DNA of 64,000 bases from UBA1563 sp037440065 (GCA_037440065.1 JBBIUV010000018.1:186001-250000), one strand, 5' to 3'; shown: positions 10,501-19,460, counted from the first letter of the stretch. The notes: generated by a model not told the origin, from the sequence alone. Numbers and translations: made by a program.

Positions 10501-10972
10501 CGGACAACTTACGCCCGAGCAGCAAGGACAAATGCAGCGGCTTGCACAGCAGCAGGAAATGATTAGAAAATCTTTGGATGAACTGAATCGCGAAGCAAAA
10601 GAAAGCGGGCAGTCGAAAAAAATTCCTTCCAACTTAGATGAAACACTCAAGCAAATGCAGGAAGTTATAGCCGATATGAGATCGGAGAAATTATCTGATG
10701 AAATAATTCAAAAGCAGGAGCGCATCCTCTCGCGATTACTTGACGCGCAGCGATCAATGAACGAAAGAGATTTTGAAAAGGAGAGGGAATCAAAAAGCGG
10801 AACCGCACAGCAACGTACTTCTCCCGGACAACTTAATCTTGCCAAACAAAAAGGAAAAGATAATCTGAAAGATGAATTGAATAATCTTTACCGAGAGGGC
10901 TACACGAAAGACTACGAAGAGTTGATCAAACGATATTTTGAAGCACTGCAGAAAGCGCAGATAAAAAACTAA
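7568..10972 (+). CDS. DUF4175-family large coiled-coil membrane protein
   Basis: A 1134-residue protein. I place the start at ATG 7568 rather than TTG 7547 because it sits two bases after the DUF4159 stop and begins a natural N-terminus (MKFDLTYY). Membrane segments lie near 33-55, 65-85 and 160-178. Then come beta-rich domains (~200-510) and a very long Lys/Glu/Gln-rich coiled coil (~525-1130), with Gln/Met-rich low-complexity stretches around 935-1000. The architecture matches DUF4175, an envelope protein of unknown function. The charged coiled coil generates several long antisense open frames (for example 9188-9582 and 9579-10043) that are shadows. It probably forms an operon with the DUF4159 gene. 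Confidence 0.8.
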   Translation: MKFDLTYYNAIEKKLEQFAQKKLFIRVVTQLQIAASGIILFLFSLITAELLFRFSSAVRMPLFYSFVLVVIILFVVKVVLPSVKEYVSFKANEHSKAAESVGRSFPSVKDELLNALQLFRERESLFFSHELALAAFSSIYKKVEPVNFSSALTFEQPKRQMKYFFSSLLILTISLISFQNFQQAAQRFFDYRTEFLPPQKFYFLVSPGDTKITKGADVTISVSITGNNLLKWNAPNSISLFYKDETEAKFKSENLSADSTGKFSFLFTGVRNKTEYFCSAEGIESEKFVIEVVDRPVLQAFSLTVTPPSYSKLPAVQMQDNGNITTLFGSTVSLRLQASKFLKNAFLLFDDSTKLKMNTSGLNASVSFSARQEKNYQIMIEDEFGNQNTSPVSYSIKLQSDAVPSINILAPNKNIDLGDDQRLPLLLSIADDFGFTKLLLHYRLSASRYEPPQEKYQSIEVPITKENVEQEVRYIWNLSPLSLATEDVLTYYLEVFDNDNISGPKSAKTNSFTVRLPSLDEILAKTDKKQDQVEQDLKKTLKEAEELKKDLDKISKELKQDKKEITWEEKEKIEQTLNKFEELQNKAEEIKKDFAENKDDLQKHNLLSKETLDKFMELQKMFDEFSSDEMKKAMEKLQEKLQSMDRKQIQQALENMQFDEESFKKGIERTLNLLKRVQIEQKIDQLVKRTDEASKKQNDLQQKTEQADLENKNQREDAAKQQEQLSDDIQKMKDELKQLEKLMSELKDMPKDEVEKLQKELEDQKNEQLSEEASENIQQKQKQKAKQKQSQLSQNMQKMKQKMQKLQQDMEQENQMEVFADLMKSLNNIISLSKDQEEAKRNGQENSQSSQINKQAVKQDEIKRNLEKVLSQMNQLSQKTFAITPEMGKALGKAHSQMDNALEGMQNRNQSQTITAQSEAMSSLNQAASMMKNMMDQMMQGGGQGGSGMMSLMQQLQQMSGQQMSLNNMTQMLQQGMNGQLTPEQQGQMQRLAQQQEMIRKSLDELNREAKESGQSKKIPSNLDETLKQMQEVIADMRSEKLSDEIIQKQERILSRLLDAQRSMNERDFEKERESKSGTAQQRTSPGQLNLAKQKGKDNLKDELNNLYREGYTKDYEELIKRYFEALQKAQIKN

Positions 10973-11027
10973 AGTTGATTTTGAACGAGTATTTCGTTTA
11001 GTTTGCAGTAACGAAACGGAGGTTTTT

Positions 11028-12959
11028 GTGAAACGGTTATCAGTTATAGTTGTTTCTCTTTTCTGCTCTCTCCAGGTTTTCTCGCAAGAGAGGTTTTATA
11101 CTTTTAATTCATTGGATGGATTAGAAGATAAAGAGGGTAACACCCACCTTTTTTACCGAAAGTATTATTTATATCATACCGAAGCAAATCATTCCGACGA
11201 AAATAGCATTTACCGGTATGATGTTAGCAAAAATAAAGATACACTTATTGCAAGAGATTATTGGATCTATAATCCGGTAACCGAATGGCAACAAAGTGTA
11301 AACGATATTTCTTTTTACGACGGAAACCCGTATAACTTCATTTATTGCGGCGATAATGGAACAATGGAACCTTCTGCTTATATTTTTAAGTCGGATACCG
11401 GTATAGTCTTCGGCTGGTTGTGGTTGTTAGTCAACAGAATTGAGGTATCGAAACAAAATTCTAAAAGAGTATTTGCTACTTTCGAACACCAAATGGTAAT
11501 AAGTAGTGATGGGGGTTTTACGTGGCCAACATATGATTTCTCGACCGGTTTTTCTTCTTCAAAAAATTTCTTTTTGCTTTCCTCGTTCCCAAAAGATGAT
11601 AAAATCATGCTGGGATTGATAAATAATAACTTGGTAAAGTCCCTCGATACTGGAAACACTTACACCAAAGTTGATACAGCTACATGGAATGGAAATTCAA
11701 GGTTTTATTATGATTTAGACGGAACTCATATTTACGGGTGTTCAAGTGATTATGATGATAAATCTTTTGTCTCAGTATCCGATAACAGCGGAGATGCATT
11801 CTCTTGGAAAAAGATTTGGGAATCATCACAAAATTTTTTTATAACACTCGATAACTCAATTTCCGGCACAATCTATCTTGCAGATGGGAAAAATATTTTC
11901 CTCTCTCACGATTACGGCAAAACTTTCTCACATTACCGAACCCTTGACAGAAATATTGTCGGCATTTATGAAAAACCTGGCTCAAATATTCTTTACGCCG
12001 CAACCAGGTACAATCTTTATGAAATAACTTCAAACGAAACGAAAATTATCAAGTCGCTTCCCATTTCACCCGAAACCTTATCCTACTATCCACTCGCAGT
12101 CGGAAACAAATGGGTCTTCAACATTTTCAGGCGTGAGTATTTGTCCGTTGGCTGGAGGGATGATGAAGGAATAATAACCCGCGAAGTTATTGGCGACACG
12201 CTTTTACCAAACGGGAGGAATTACTTTATTATAAAGCAAAGTGAATCTCTTTACAGCCCTGCTTGGCGGACGGAGTATTTTTTTGAACGAATTGATAATT
12301 CGACGGGTAAAGTTTTTCGATATGATTCTCTTGACGGAACCCCAAAAGATTTTTTAGTTGATGATCTTACCGTGGAACTCGGTGACACATTAGAGTTATA
12401 CCGTTACCAAAGTATTAACTCTCCGCAAGTAATTTATGAAGATAATCTGCAAAAATATTTTGGGGAACAAATTCTTGACAGAAAATTATTCCGATTTCCA
12501 AATTCATTATATTATTCAAGTTATTCACTAACAAAAGGAATCGGGCTCGACTCCTTGGCTGCTGGATTTGACCTTGGTTATATTAACTGGTGGCTTAAAG
12601 GTTGTGTAATTAACGGAAAAGTAATGGGAGACACTTCTCTTATTGTTGGAATAAAGAATGAGAATAATGATGTCCCGAATGAGTTTGCGTTGTTGCAGAA
12701 TTATCCAAATCCATTTAATCCGGAAACAATCATTAGTTACCAATTGGCAGAAAATTGTAAAGTGAGTTTAAATGTTTATGATATTCTTGGAAATGAAGTT
12801 GCAATTTTAGTAAACGAAGAAAAACCGGCAGGAAAGTATCAAGTTAATTTTAATGCACGACCAACGACCAACAACAAACAACTATCCAGCGGCGTATATT
12901 TCTACCGTTTGCAAGCCGGTAATTTTGTTCAGACGAGGAAACTCATTTTACTGAAATAA
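11028..12959 (+). CDS. BNR-like secreted protein with T9SS sorting domain
   Basis: A 643-residue exported protein. A signal peptide (~1-19, LQVFSQ) starts from GTG at 11028 behind an ACGGAGGTTTTT ribosome site. The N-terminal ~330 residues hold scattered propeller-like units (ISSDGGFTW, LSHDYGKTFSH), and ~355-540 is an uncharacterised domain starting SYYPLAVGNKW. A type-A T9SS sorting domain closes it at ~555-643 (NYPNPFNPET). It is a probable surface-anchored or released protein; no enzymatic motif is evident. It ends against a hairpin shared with the convergent CBS gene. Confidence 0.75.
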   Translation: MKRLSVIVVSLFCSLQVFSQERFYTFNSLDGLEDKEGNTHLFYRKYYLYHTEANHSDENSIYRYDVSKNKDTLIARDYWIYNPVTEWQQSVNDISFYDGNPYNFIYCGDNGTMEPSAYIFKSDTGIVFGWLWLLVNRIEVSKQNSKRVFATFEHQMVISSDGGFTWPTYDFSTGFSSSKNFFLLSSFPKDDKIMLGLINNNLVKSLDTGNTYTKVDTATWNGNSRFYYDLDGTHIYGCSSDYDDKSFVSVSDNSGDAFSWKKIWESSQNFFITLDNSISGTIYLADGKNIFLSHDYGKTFSHYRTLDRNIVGIYEKPGSNILYAATRYNLYEITSNETKIIKSLPISPETLSYYPLAVGNKWVFNIFRREYLSVGWRDDEGIITREVIGDTLLPNGRNYFIIKQSESLYSPAWRTEYFFERIDNSTGKVFRYDSLDGTPKDFLVDDLTVELGDTLELYRYQSINSPQVIYEDNLQKYFGEQILDRKLFRFPNSLYYSSYSLTKGIGLDSLAAGFDLGYINWWLKGCVINGKVMGDTSLIVGIKNENNDVPNEFALLQNYPNPFNPETIISYQLAENCKVSLNVYDILGNEVAILVNEEKPAGKYQVNFNARPTTNNKQLSSGVYFYRLQAGNFVQTRKLILLK

Positions 12960-12970
12960 GTGGAACAAGA

Positions 12971-13000
12971 AAGGTTCGCCTAATTTAGCGCGAACCTTTT
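12971..13000. terminator. Bidirectional terminator between convergent genes
   Basis: A nine-base stem AAGGTTCGC (12971-12979) pairs with GCGAACCTT (12990-12998), with a ten-base loop. T-rich sequence follows on the plus strand and A/T sequence on the other side. The stop codon of the CBS gene lies within the hairpin, so both transcripts can end here. Confidence 0.7.
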
Positions 13001-13419
13001 ATATAACTTGTCAATTGTTCAATCACAAATTCTTCTTCATCAATAACGGCTCCAACTACATCGCCGATGGAGACAAGACCTAAAAGTTTTCCGTTTTCTT
13101 CAACCGGAAGGTGACGGATATGTCTGGCGGTCATTATTGCCATGCACTCTTCAACCAGAGTAGAAGGAGTAACTTTCACAACATCTTCCGTCATAATTTC
13201 ACTCACCAAAGTTTCCTTGCTCAGTTTTCCTTTAAGAATAACTTTTCGGGCGTAATCGCGTTCAGAAAGAATTCCGACAACTTTTTCATCAGCAAGCACC
13301 AACAACGCACCAACATCGGAATCCGCCATAAGTTTTAAGGCCTCGTACATCGTTTCGTTGGGGGAGATAGTGAAAATTCCATTCCCCTTTTTTGCAAGGA
13401 TTTGCTGCACTGTTTTCAT
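12985..13419 (-). CDS. Tandem CBS-domain protein
   Basis: A 144-residue protein made only of two CBS motifs (~7-65 and ~75-130), forming one Bateman module. Such stand-alone modules bind adenine nucleotides or SAM and sense energy state (family knowledge). Typical motifs are visible: MADSDVGALLV, GILSERDYARK and RHIRHLPVEENGKLLGLVSIGD. It lies 95 bases downstream of the deacetylase gene in the same orientation, and so might be read through from the lysine operon. No enzymatic partner domain is fused. Confidence 0.85.
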   Translation of the reverse strand: MKTVQQILAKKGNGIFTISPNETMYEALKLMADSDVGALLVLADEKVVGILSERDYARKVILKGKLSKETLVSEIMTEDVVKVTPSTLVEECMAIMTARHIRHLPVEENGKLLGLVSIGDVVGAVIDEEEFVIEQLTSYIKGSR

Positions 13420-13514
13420 ATTGCCTCTTGAATTAGTGAGAGTAACTAATCTTTACCTGGCTTAATATAACGAAAAAACCGAAAGAGTGTCAACTGATTT
13501 TTTTGGAAAAGATT

Positions 13515-14630
13515 TTAAGCGATTTGCGAAAGGAGTATCTCTTTAAAAGCGTTTGTCCCGATTTCAATTATATCATCATCGGGTAAAAATTGAGGATTGT
13601 GTAATCCGTGTTGTTCGCCGGTGGAGGTCCCGAGCCAAAACATAAATGAAGGATATTGCTGAGAAATATAACCGAAGTCCTCGCCGGTCATTTTATAACC
13701 GCAATCAAGAAAGATGAATTTATCGGCTAAAATTTTGGACAGAGTGTTGAAGAGAGAATCGTTTACGATAACCTCAGGATACTGCGCTTCTTTAGTTACA
13801 GTGATCTTAACATCAGAAATTTGTTGAACGCCGATCGCGATCTTCTCCAATCGTAAAGCAATTTCATCCGTTCCCTTCATGGTTAAAGCGCGCACAGTTC
13901 CTTCAAGCCTTGCGCTACCGGGAACAATGTTGCGCACGCTGCCGGAAGTAATTTTGCCGAATCCAAGCATCGTTGCATCGTTAATCCCTTTTGGAATATT
14001 ATCAACTGCATCAAGAAAAAGCCGCACCGCGTTAAATGCATTCTTTCCGTTTTGCGGAAAAGCGACATGAGAACTTTTGCCAAGAAAATCGACATCAATT
14101 TCCAAAGCGGAAGCAAAGAGAACTCCGCATGTACTTGCTATTGTTCCTTTTGGAAATTCATCCGTAACGTGGAGAGCAAAAGCTTTATCAACTTTAAATT
14201 GACTGAATACTCCGGTGGCAAAAAACTTCATCGCGCCGCCGCCGCTTTCCTCAGCCGGTTGAAAAAGGAAAAGAATATTTTGATTCACGTTCTCACAACT
14301 TACGAATTCAACTAAACCGAAAAGATTAGAAGTGTGAACATCGTGTCCGCACGCATGCATCCAACTATTTTTTGATTTGAATTGAAATGAAGTTTCTTCG
14401 CTTATCGGGAGCGCATCAATATCTGCACGGAAGAGGAGATAACCTCCGTCATTTACTTTGTATTCAACCAACACACCGGTTTGCATCGGGGTATGAATGG
14501 TAAACCGTTTATCGAATTTCGGTAAAGCGGAAATAGCATCAATAATTAATTTCGTTGTCTGAAATTCCTGATACGCAAGTTCCGGATTTTCATGCAGCAA
14601 ATGGCGGAGTTCAACTGGACTTATCTGCAA
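13515..14630 (-). CDS. M20 amidohydrolase, probable N-acetyl-diaminopimelate deacetylase
   Basis: A 371-residue M20/DapE-like metallo-amidohydrolase. Metal-site motifs are visible: FRADIDALPI, HACGHDVHT and PAEESGGG. By sequence alone it could be any aminoacylase/IAA-hydrolase type. Its place as last gene of the dapA-dapB-dapH-lysC-lysC series, with an acetyltransferase (DapH) rather than a succinyltransferase, makes N-acetyl-LL-diaminopimelate deacetylation the likely role. It would follow transamination by an aminotransferase not in this window. It lies 12 bases after the upstream aspartokinase gene, so co-transcription is likely. Confidence 0.8.
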   Translation of the reverse strand: MQISPVELRHLLHENPELAYQEFQTTKLIIDAISALPKFDKRFTIHTPMQTGVLVEYKVNDGGYLLFRADIDALPISEETSFQFKSKNSWMHACGHDVHTSNLFGLVEFVSCENVNQNILFLFQPAEESGGGAMKFFATGVFSQFKVDKAFALHVTDEFPKGTIASTCGVLFASALEIDVDFLGKSSHVAFPQNGKNAFNAVRLFLDAVDNIPKGINDATMLGFGKITSGSVRNIVPGSARLEGTVRALTMKGTDEIALRLEKIAIGVQQISDVKITVTKEAQYPEVIVNDSLFNTLSKILADKFIFLDCGYKMTGEDFGYISQQYPSFMFWLGTSTGEQHGLHNPQFLPDDDIIEIGTNAFKEILLSQIA

Positions 14631-14642
14631 AAATTTTTCTTT

Positions 14643-15833
14643 CTATAAATCGAAAGCTTTAGTTAATGATGCTACAGCTTGTTGTTTGCTGGTGGTTTCA
14701 ATCAAACAAGATATTTTTATTTCCGATGTGGTAACCAGTTTGATCGGAATCTGTTGAAGCGCTCCGAAAAACTTTGAGGCAACGCCGCTGCTTGATCTCA
14801 TACCAACACCAACGATCGACAATTTGCTGTAACCGGGATGATAAGAGATGTTCCATTTTTCCAAATCTTTTAACGAATGATGCAGGGCAGATTCAACATC
14901 CTCCTTGCTCTCGTCAACAATTGAAAACGAAACCGTTAGGCTGGCATCATCATCAATCACCGAGATCATATCAACGTTCAAACCTTCTTCTGCAACGTTA
15001 TGAAAAATTTTATGGATCAAGGTGTAATCTTCCGGCAAGTGCGAAAGTGTAACTTGCGTTTGATTATCCATGACACTCAGTCCGGTCACAACCGGTTGTT
15101 CTATATTTTCTTTCACGATATAACTTCCTTCTTCTTCTGAAAATGTTGCTGCGCAATAAAGCGTAATTTCAAATTTTTTAGCTATCTCAACCGAGCGGCT
15201 GTGGAGCACTTTAGCACCTAACGAAGCCATCTCGAGCATTTCATCATACGTAACATATTTTAGTTTTTTTGCTGTTGGATGAAGCCGCGGATCGCAGGTA
15301 TAAATGCCGTCAACATCGCTGTAAATTTCACATGGTGCATGCAATGCTGCAGCAAGCGCAACGGCAGATGTATCAGAGCCGCCTCGTCCAAGCGTTGTTA
15401 AATCGCCTTCATCATTTACTCCTTGAAATCCGGCTATTGTAATAACATCAAATTCTTCAAGGAGATCGAGAATTTTTTGCGATTTTATGTTCTTGATTCT
15501 TGCTTCGTTAAAATCTCCGGTTGTCATAATTTCCGCTTGAAAAGCATTGAGCGATTTGCTCTTTATGTTCACCTGATTTAAGGCAATGGCCAAAAGCGAA
15601 ATTGAAATTTGCTCGCCAGTTGTTAAGAGCATATCCAATTCTCTCGGTTCCGGTTTTGCCGAAATTTCTTTTGCAAGTTTAATTAAATTATCGGTGGTTT
15701 TACCCATTGCAGAAACTACAACAATAAGTTTATTGCCTTGCAGAACGCGTTTCTGGATTTTCTCTGCAATCCGTTTTATTTTATCTGTATCGGCAACAGA
15801 GCTGCCGCCGAATTTTTGTACAACGATATTCAT
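14643..15833 (-). CDS. lysC: Aspartate kinase (second of tandem pair)
   Basis: A 396-residue monofunctional aspartokinase phosphorylating L-aspartate, the first step to lysine, threonine and methionine. The kinase domain (~1-240) carries KFGGSSV, VVSAMGKTT, TTGEQIS, GRGGSDTSA and SDVDGIYTCDPR. Two ACT domains (~265-396) should confer amino-acid feedback; they contain GVGMRSSSGV. Length is typical. It is adjacent to another complete aspartokinase gene (15855-17054) with the same orientation and architecture but clearly diverged sequence, suggesting differently regulated isoenzymes. Confidence 0.93.
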   Translation of the reverse strand: MNIVVQKFGGSSVADTDKIKRIAEKIQKRVLQGNKLIVVVSAMGKTTDNLIKLAKEISAKPEPRELDMLLTTGEQISISLLAIALNQVNIKSKSLNAFQAEIMTTGDFNEARIKNIKSQKILDLLEEFDVITIAGFQGVNDEGDLTTLGRGGSDTSAVALAAALHAPCEIYSDVDGIYTCDPRLHPTAKKLKYVTYDEMLEMASLGAKVLHSRSVEIAKKFEITLYCAATFSEEEGSYIVKENIEQPVVTGLSVMDNQTQVTLSHLPEDYTLIHKIFHNVAEEGLNVDMISVIDDDASLTVSFSIVDESKEDVESALHHSLKDLEKWNISYHPGYSKLSIVGVGMRSSSGVASKFFGALQQIPIKLVTTSEIKISCLIETTSKQQAVASLTKAFDL

Positions 15834-15854
15834 TTATACTTTCTCATTTATTCT

Positions 15855-17054
15855 TTATGAAATCCAATGCTTATGTAACAACTGCACGCCGTTAGTTAGT
15901 TCCTCTTTTGGAATTAGAAGCGAAATTCTAAAAGCTGTGGTCGTAATGCCGAAAATATTAAGTCCATTTTTCTTAAGTAAACTAACCGTTTCGTATAATG
16001 TTCCGTTATCTGAATTCAGGCCTTCACCGATAAGAGATATAGCTCCAAGAGAATAATCAAAAGTTATGGTTTCGATTAAATTCTTTTTCACTTCTTCTTC
16101 AATGCTCTGCCAGCCGTAAACGTTTTTATAAGAGATAATGAATGATGTGTTTGTTTGCAACTCGTTTTCGTCAGTCGCGCTAAAATTTAATTCTTTTAAC
16201 GCGATCTGTTTCTCTTTGAAGTAATTCATCAACCAATCAAATTTATCTCTACCGGTTTTCATTTGAATTCTTACAAGATCACTTTCGTATACAACTGCAG
16301 TAATTCCCTTTGAAACACCGGGAGATAATTTTCTCACGATCGTTTCTCTTCCGGCTTGAAAAGTACTTCTGGCGTAGATGGCAATGTTGGCTTCTTTGGC
16401 AAACTGAACAGCCTGCGCATTTAATACTTTGGCTCCGGCAAAACTCATTTCCTGCATTTGCTGATAAGAAATTTCGGGAAGATGTTTTGCTTCTCTAACA
16501 ATTGCCGGATCAGTGGAATATACACCGTCAACATCGGAATAAATTTCGCACCGCTCTGCATCTAACGCGGCTGCAAGCGCAACCGCCGATGTATCGGAGC
16601 CGCCGCGTCCAAGTGTTGTTATATCACGCTTGTAACTTACTCCTTGAAAACCTCCGACAACAACAACTTTTCCTTTTTCTAATTCGTCTTGAATTCTAAA
16701 AGGACGAACTTCAATAACGCGTGCATCATTGTGCTTATCGTTTGTAATTATTCCAGCTTGCGAACCGGTAAGTGATATAGCGTTAAGTCCCAATTCTTCA
16801 AGCGCAATACAAAGCAGCGACATGGTTATTCTTTCACCGGTGCTAAGCAGCATATCCATTTCTCTGTGCGGCGGAGTTTGAGAAATTTGTTGTGCTAAAT
16901 CGATAAGTGAGTTGGTGGTCTTTCCCATTGCCGATACGACTACTACAACGCCAAAATTTTGTTTGCGAACTTGCGCGATCATTTCTGCGATCTTTTTAAT
17001 TTTTGCTACATCCGCAACGCTGCTTCCGCCATATTTTTGAACGATGATATGCAC
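15855..17054 (-). CDS. lysC: Aspartate kinase (first of tandem pair)
   Basis: A 399-residue aspartokinase with KYGGSSV, VVSAMGKTT, STGERIT, GRGGSDTSA and SDVDGVYSTDP in the kinase domain. The C-terminal ACT region (~265-399, with LIGEGLNSDNGT) is less like the canonical lysine-binding pattern than that of its neighbour. It starts two bases after the dapH stop codon, which suggests translational coupling. Which copy answers to lysine, threonine or neither cannot be read directly; the divergent ACT domains suggest separate feedback control (inference). Confidence 0.92.
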   Translation of the reverse strand: MHIIVQKYGGSSVADVAKIKKIAEMIAQVRKQNFGVVVVVSAMGKTTNSLIDLAQQISQTPPHREMDMLLSTGERITMSLLCIALEELGLNAISLTGSQAGIITNDKHNDARVIEVRPFRIQDELEKGKVVVVGGFQGVSYKRDITTLGRGGSDTSAVALAAALDAERCEIYSDVDGVYSTDPAIVREAKHLPEISYQQMQEMSFAGAKVLNAQAVQFAKEANIAIYARSTFQAGRETIVRKLSPGVSKGITAVVYESDLVRIQMKTGRDKFDWLMNYFKEKQIALKELNFSATDENELQTNTSFIISYKNVYGWQSIEEEVKKNLIETITFDYSLGAISLIGEGLNSDNGTLYETVSLLKKNGLNIFGITTTAFRISLLIPKEELTNGVQLLHKHWIS

Positions 17055-17056
17055 GG

Positions 17057-17755
17057 TTATAAATTTCTCAATTCGTCAATCAATTTGGTTTTTTCTTTTG
17101 TCTTTTCATCAACTTTCTTAAGCAGTTTTGCAGGAACTCCAACCATTACACTGTAAGGTTCAACATCTTTTACTACGACTGATCCTGCTGCGATCACTGC
17201 GCCTTTGCCGACACGAACACCTTCGAGCACTACTGCATTCGCACCGATCAAAACATCGTCCTCAACTACAACGGGGTCAGCACTTGGCGGTTCGATTACT
17301 CCAGCCAACACCGCACCGGCACCGATGTGACAATTTTTCCCGACCATTGCTCTTCCGCCAACAACAACATTCATATCGATCATCGTTTTTTCACCGATCA
17401 CTGCGCCGATGTTTAAAACTGCTCCCATCATGATTACGCAGTTGTCGCCAACGGCTACGTGTTCTCTGATGATAGCGCCCGGCTCGATACGCGCATTGTA
17501 TTTTGAAAGATCGGCTAAAAGAATGGCGGAGTTTCTTCTATCAAGTTCGATGCGATGTTTTGTTATCGAATCTTTATTTGCAGAATAAAAATTTTCAAAT
17601 TCAGAAAGTTCACAGAAGAGAATTCCAGATTTGTTACCGCCAAAAAACTCAAGTGAACCAAAATCAACATTATCAAGATTACCTTGTAAATAAATTTTTA
17701 CCGGAGTCTTCTTTTTTGATGAAGCGATATAATTTATTATTTCGTATGAATCCAT
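17057..17755 (-). CDS. dapH: Tetrahydrodipicolinate N-acetyltransferase
   Basis: A 232-residue left-handed beta-helix acyltransferase that acetylates tetrahydrodipicolinate in the acetylase branch of lysine/DAP synthesis. The N-terminal DapH domain (~1-85, IINYIASSKKKTPVK) is followed by hexapeptide repeats (~90-205: ARIEPGAIIREHVAVGDNCV, MMGAVLNIGAVIGEKTMIDM, GAGAVLAGVIEPPSADPVVV). The GVIEPPSA loop and DV(E)PYSVMVGVPAKL are diagnostic of the family. It lies between dapB and the aspartokinases with very short spacers. Confidence 0.93.
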   Translation of the reverse strand: MDSYEIINYIASSKKKTPVKIYLQGNLDNVDFGSLEFFGGNKSGILFCELSEFENFYSANKDSITKHRIELDRRNSAILLADLSKYNARIEPGAIIREHVAVGDNCVIMMGAVLNIGAVIGEKTMIDMNVVVGGRAMVGKNCHIGAGAVLAGVIEPPSADPVVVEDDVLIGANAVVLEGVRVGKGAVIAAGSVVVKDVEPYSVMVGVPAKLLKKVDEKTKEKTKLIDELRNL

Positions 17756-17773
17756 GGTTGTCCTTTTTTAAAG

Positions 17774-18439
17774 TTAATGATCACTTTCGTTAATCACATC
17801 AGTGAAAGAATAAAATCCGTTTTTCTTTTTTAAAAGAAATAAAGCTGATCGAAAAATTCCTTCGGCAAAAGTTCGGCGTGATGATGCTGAATGAGAAATT
17901 GAAAGCACTTCACCTAGTCCGCCAAAACTGATTGTGTGTTCACCGAAAACATTTCCCAGCCGTAGCGAAGAAACATTTACTTCTTCTTTTTCCACCGCAT
18001 TACGGATCATTATTGCCGTGCCGGATGGTTTGTCTTTCTTAAATCTGTGATGTGTTTCAGAAATTTCGATGTCCCAATCAGTAACATATTTTTGAACTTC
18101 CTTTGTTAGCTTTAATAAAATCTGGATGCCGAGTGAATAGTTGTAACTTTGTACAACCGGAACCGTTTCAGCCAATGTTTTCAATGCTTCCATTTGTACG
18201 GAAGTTAATCCAGTTGTTGCGATAATTAATGGACGATTAAATTTTTTAGCCAGCGAAATCGTGTTCTCAAAATTTTCCGGCAGAGAGCAATCGATTAAAA
18301 TTTGCGGAATATCTTTCTGTGTTTCGCCTTCTAACGAAAGTTCATAGACAAGTAGAAACTTGTTCTCAGCAAAAACATTTTGTACTTCTTTGCCAAGTTT
18401 TCCGTTTGAGCCGAGAAGTCCATATTTAATATTTTCCAT
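17774..18439 (-). CDS. dapB: 4-hydroxy-tetrahydrodipicolinate reductase
   Basis: A 221-residue DapB, slightly short for the family. It carries the N-terminal GLLGSNGKLGKEV nucleotide-binding loop, the substrate motif SETHHRFKKDKPSGTA with the catalytic His pair, and the C-terminal SHSASSRRTFAEGIFRSA stretch. It reduces HTPA to tetrahydrodipicolinate with NAD(P)H. Its start overlaps the end of dapA by 14 bases, so the two are translationally linked. Confidence 0.92.
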   Translation of the reverse strand: MENIKYGLLGSNGKLGKEVQNVFAENKFLLVYELSLEGETQKDIPQILIDCSLPENFENTISLAKKFNRPLIIATTGLTSVQMEALKTLAETVPVVQSYNYSLGIQILLKLTKEVQKYVTDWDIEISETHHRFKKDKPSGTAIMIRNAVEKEEVNVSSLRLGNVFGEHTISFGGLGEVLSISHSASSRRTFAEGIFRSALFLLKKKNGFYSFTDVINESDH

Positions 18440-19304
18440 AGTTCTCTAATTCTTTCAGCAAAAGATTTTCTGTTCGCTCTGAAACCGGCGCCAGCGGCAT
18501 ACGTAAAATATTTTTACAAATTCCCATTTTGCTTAACACAAATTTTAATGGAGAAGGACTTGTTTCTTCAAACAGTAAATTCATCATTTTTAAATATTTT
18601 TGATTTAACTTTTGAGCTTTCTGTAAATCGTTTTTCTGCATTGCAGTGGTAATTTCTTTCAACTCTTTTGGAAACGCATTTGAGTAAACCGAAATTACAC
18701 CAACTCCACCTAAAGCCATAATCGGAATAACTTGATCGTCGTTGCCGGAGATAACTTCAAACGATTGTTGTTTCATTGCTAACAGCTGTGCAATCTGTGA
18801 AATATTTCCACTGGCTTCTTTTATGGCAACAACATTTTTGCACGATTCATTTATCTTAATTGCGGTCTCAGGAAGTAAGTTCATTCCCGTACGTGAAGGA
18901 ACATTGTACAAAATTATCGGCTGAGAAGTTCGTTCGGAAATATATTTATAATGCTGAACCAAACTGCCCTGAGTTCCTTTGTTGTAATAAGGGTTTACAA
19001 TTAATACGGCATCGGATTTATACTTTTCTGCAACGGCGTTCAACTTGACAACTTTATTCGTGTCGTTGGAGCCTGTCCCGATTACAATTTTGAGTTTGCC
19101 TTCGGCGGCTTCAGTTGCGGTTTCAATTAATTTTTCTCTTTCATAGTCGTCAATAACCGGTGACTCACCTGTGGTTCCAAGCACAACAATATAATCGATG
19201 CCGCCGTCGATTTGTGTACGGATCAGTTTTTTGTACGCTCCAAAATCGATCGACAAATCTTCGTTAAATGGGGTTGCTAGGGCTGTCCCAACTCCTTCAA
19301 ACAT
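18426..19304 (-). CDS. dapA: 4-hydroxy-tetrahydrodipicolinate synthase
   Basis: A 292-residue DapA TIM-barrel aldolase joining pyruvate and aspartate semialdehyde. Seen: GTTGESP for pyruvate binding, YNVPSRTG with the catalytic Tyr, VVAIKEASGNI with the Schiff-base Lys, and SGNDDQV. It is the first gene of the lysine operon. A 213-base divergent spacer separates it from the lipoprotein gene; I saw no lysine riboswitch in that spacer. Confidence 0.94.
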   Translation of the reverse strand: MFEGVGTALATPFNEDLSIDFGAYKKLIRTQIDGGIDYIVVLGTTGESPVIDDYEREKLIETATEAAEGKLKIVIGTGSNDTNKVVKLNAVAEKYKSDAVLIVNPYYNKGTQGSLVQHYKYISERTSQPIILYNVPSRTGMNLLPETAIKINESCKNVVAIKEASGNISQIAQLLAMKQQSFEVISGNDDQVIPIMALGGVGVISVYSNAFPKELKEITTAMQKNDLQKAQKLNQKYLKMMNLLFEETSPSPLKFVLSKMGICKNILRMPLAPVSERTENLLLKELENYGKY

Positions 19305-19460
19305 AATATTTTACTCATTTTATAATAATTAAAAAAAGACACGGAAAACTACAAAATCTTTAACTGAAAAGATATTTTTTTCGTTCCATGAAAGGAGAAG
19401 AAAATGCAATATTTGCAAGAAGATAGATCAAATTGAAATAGATTTCATTTTCCAAAATAC

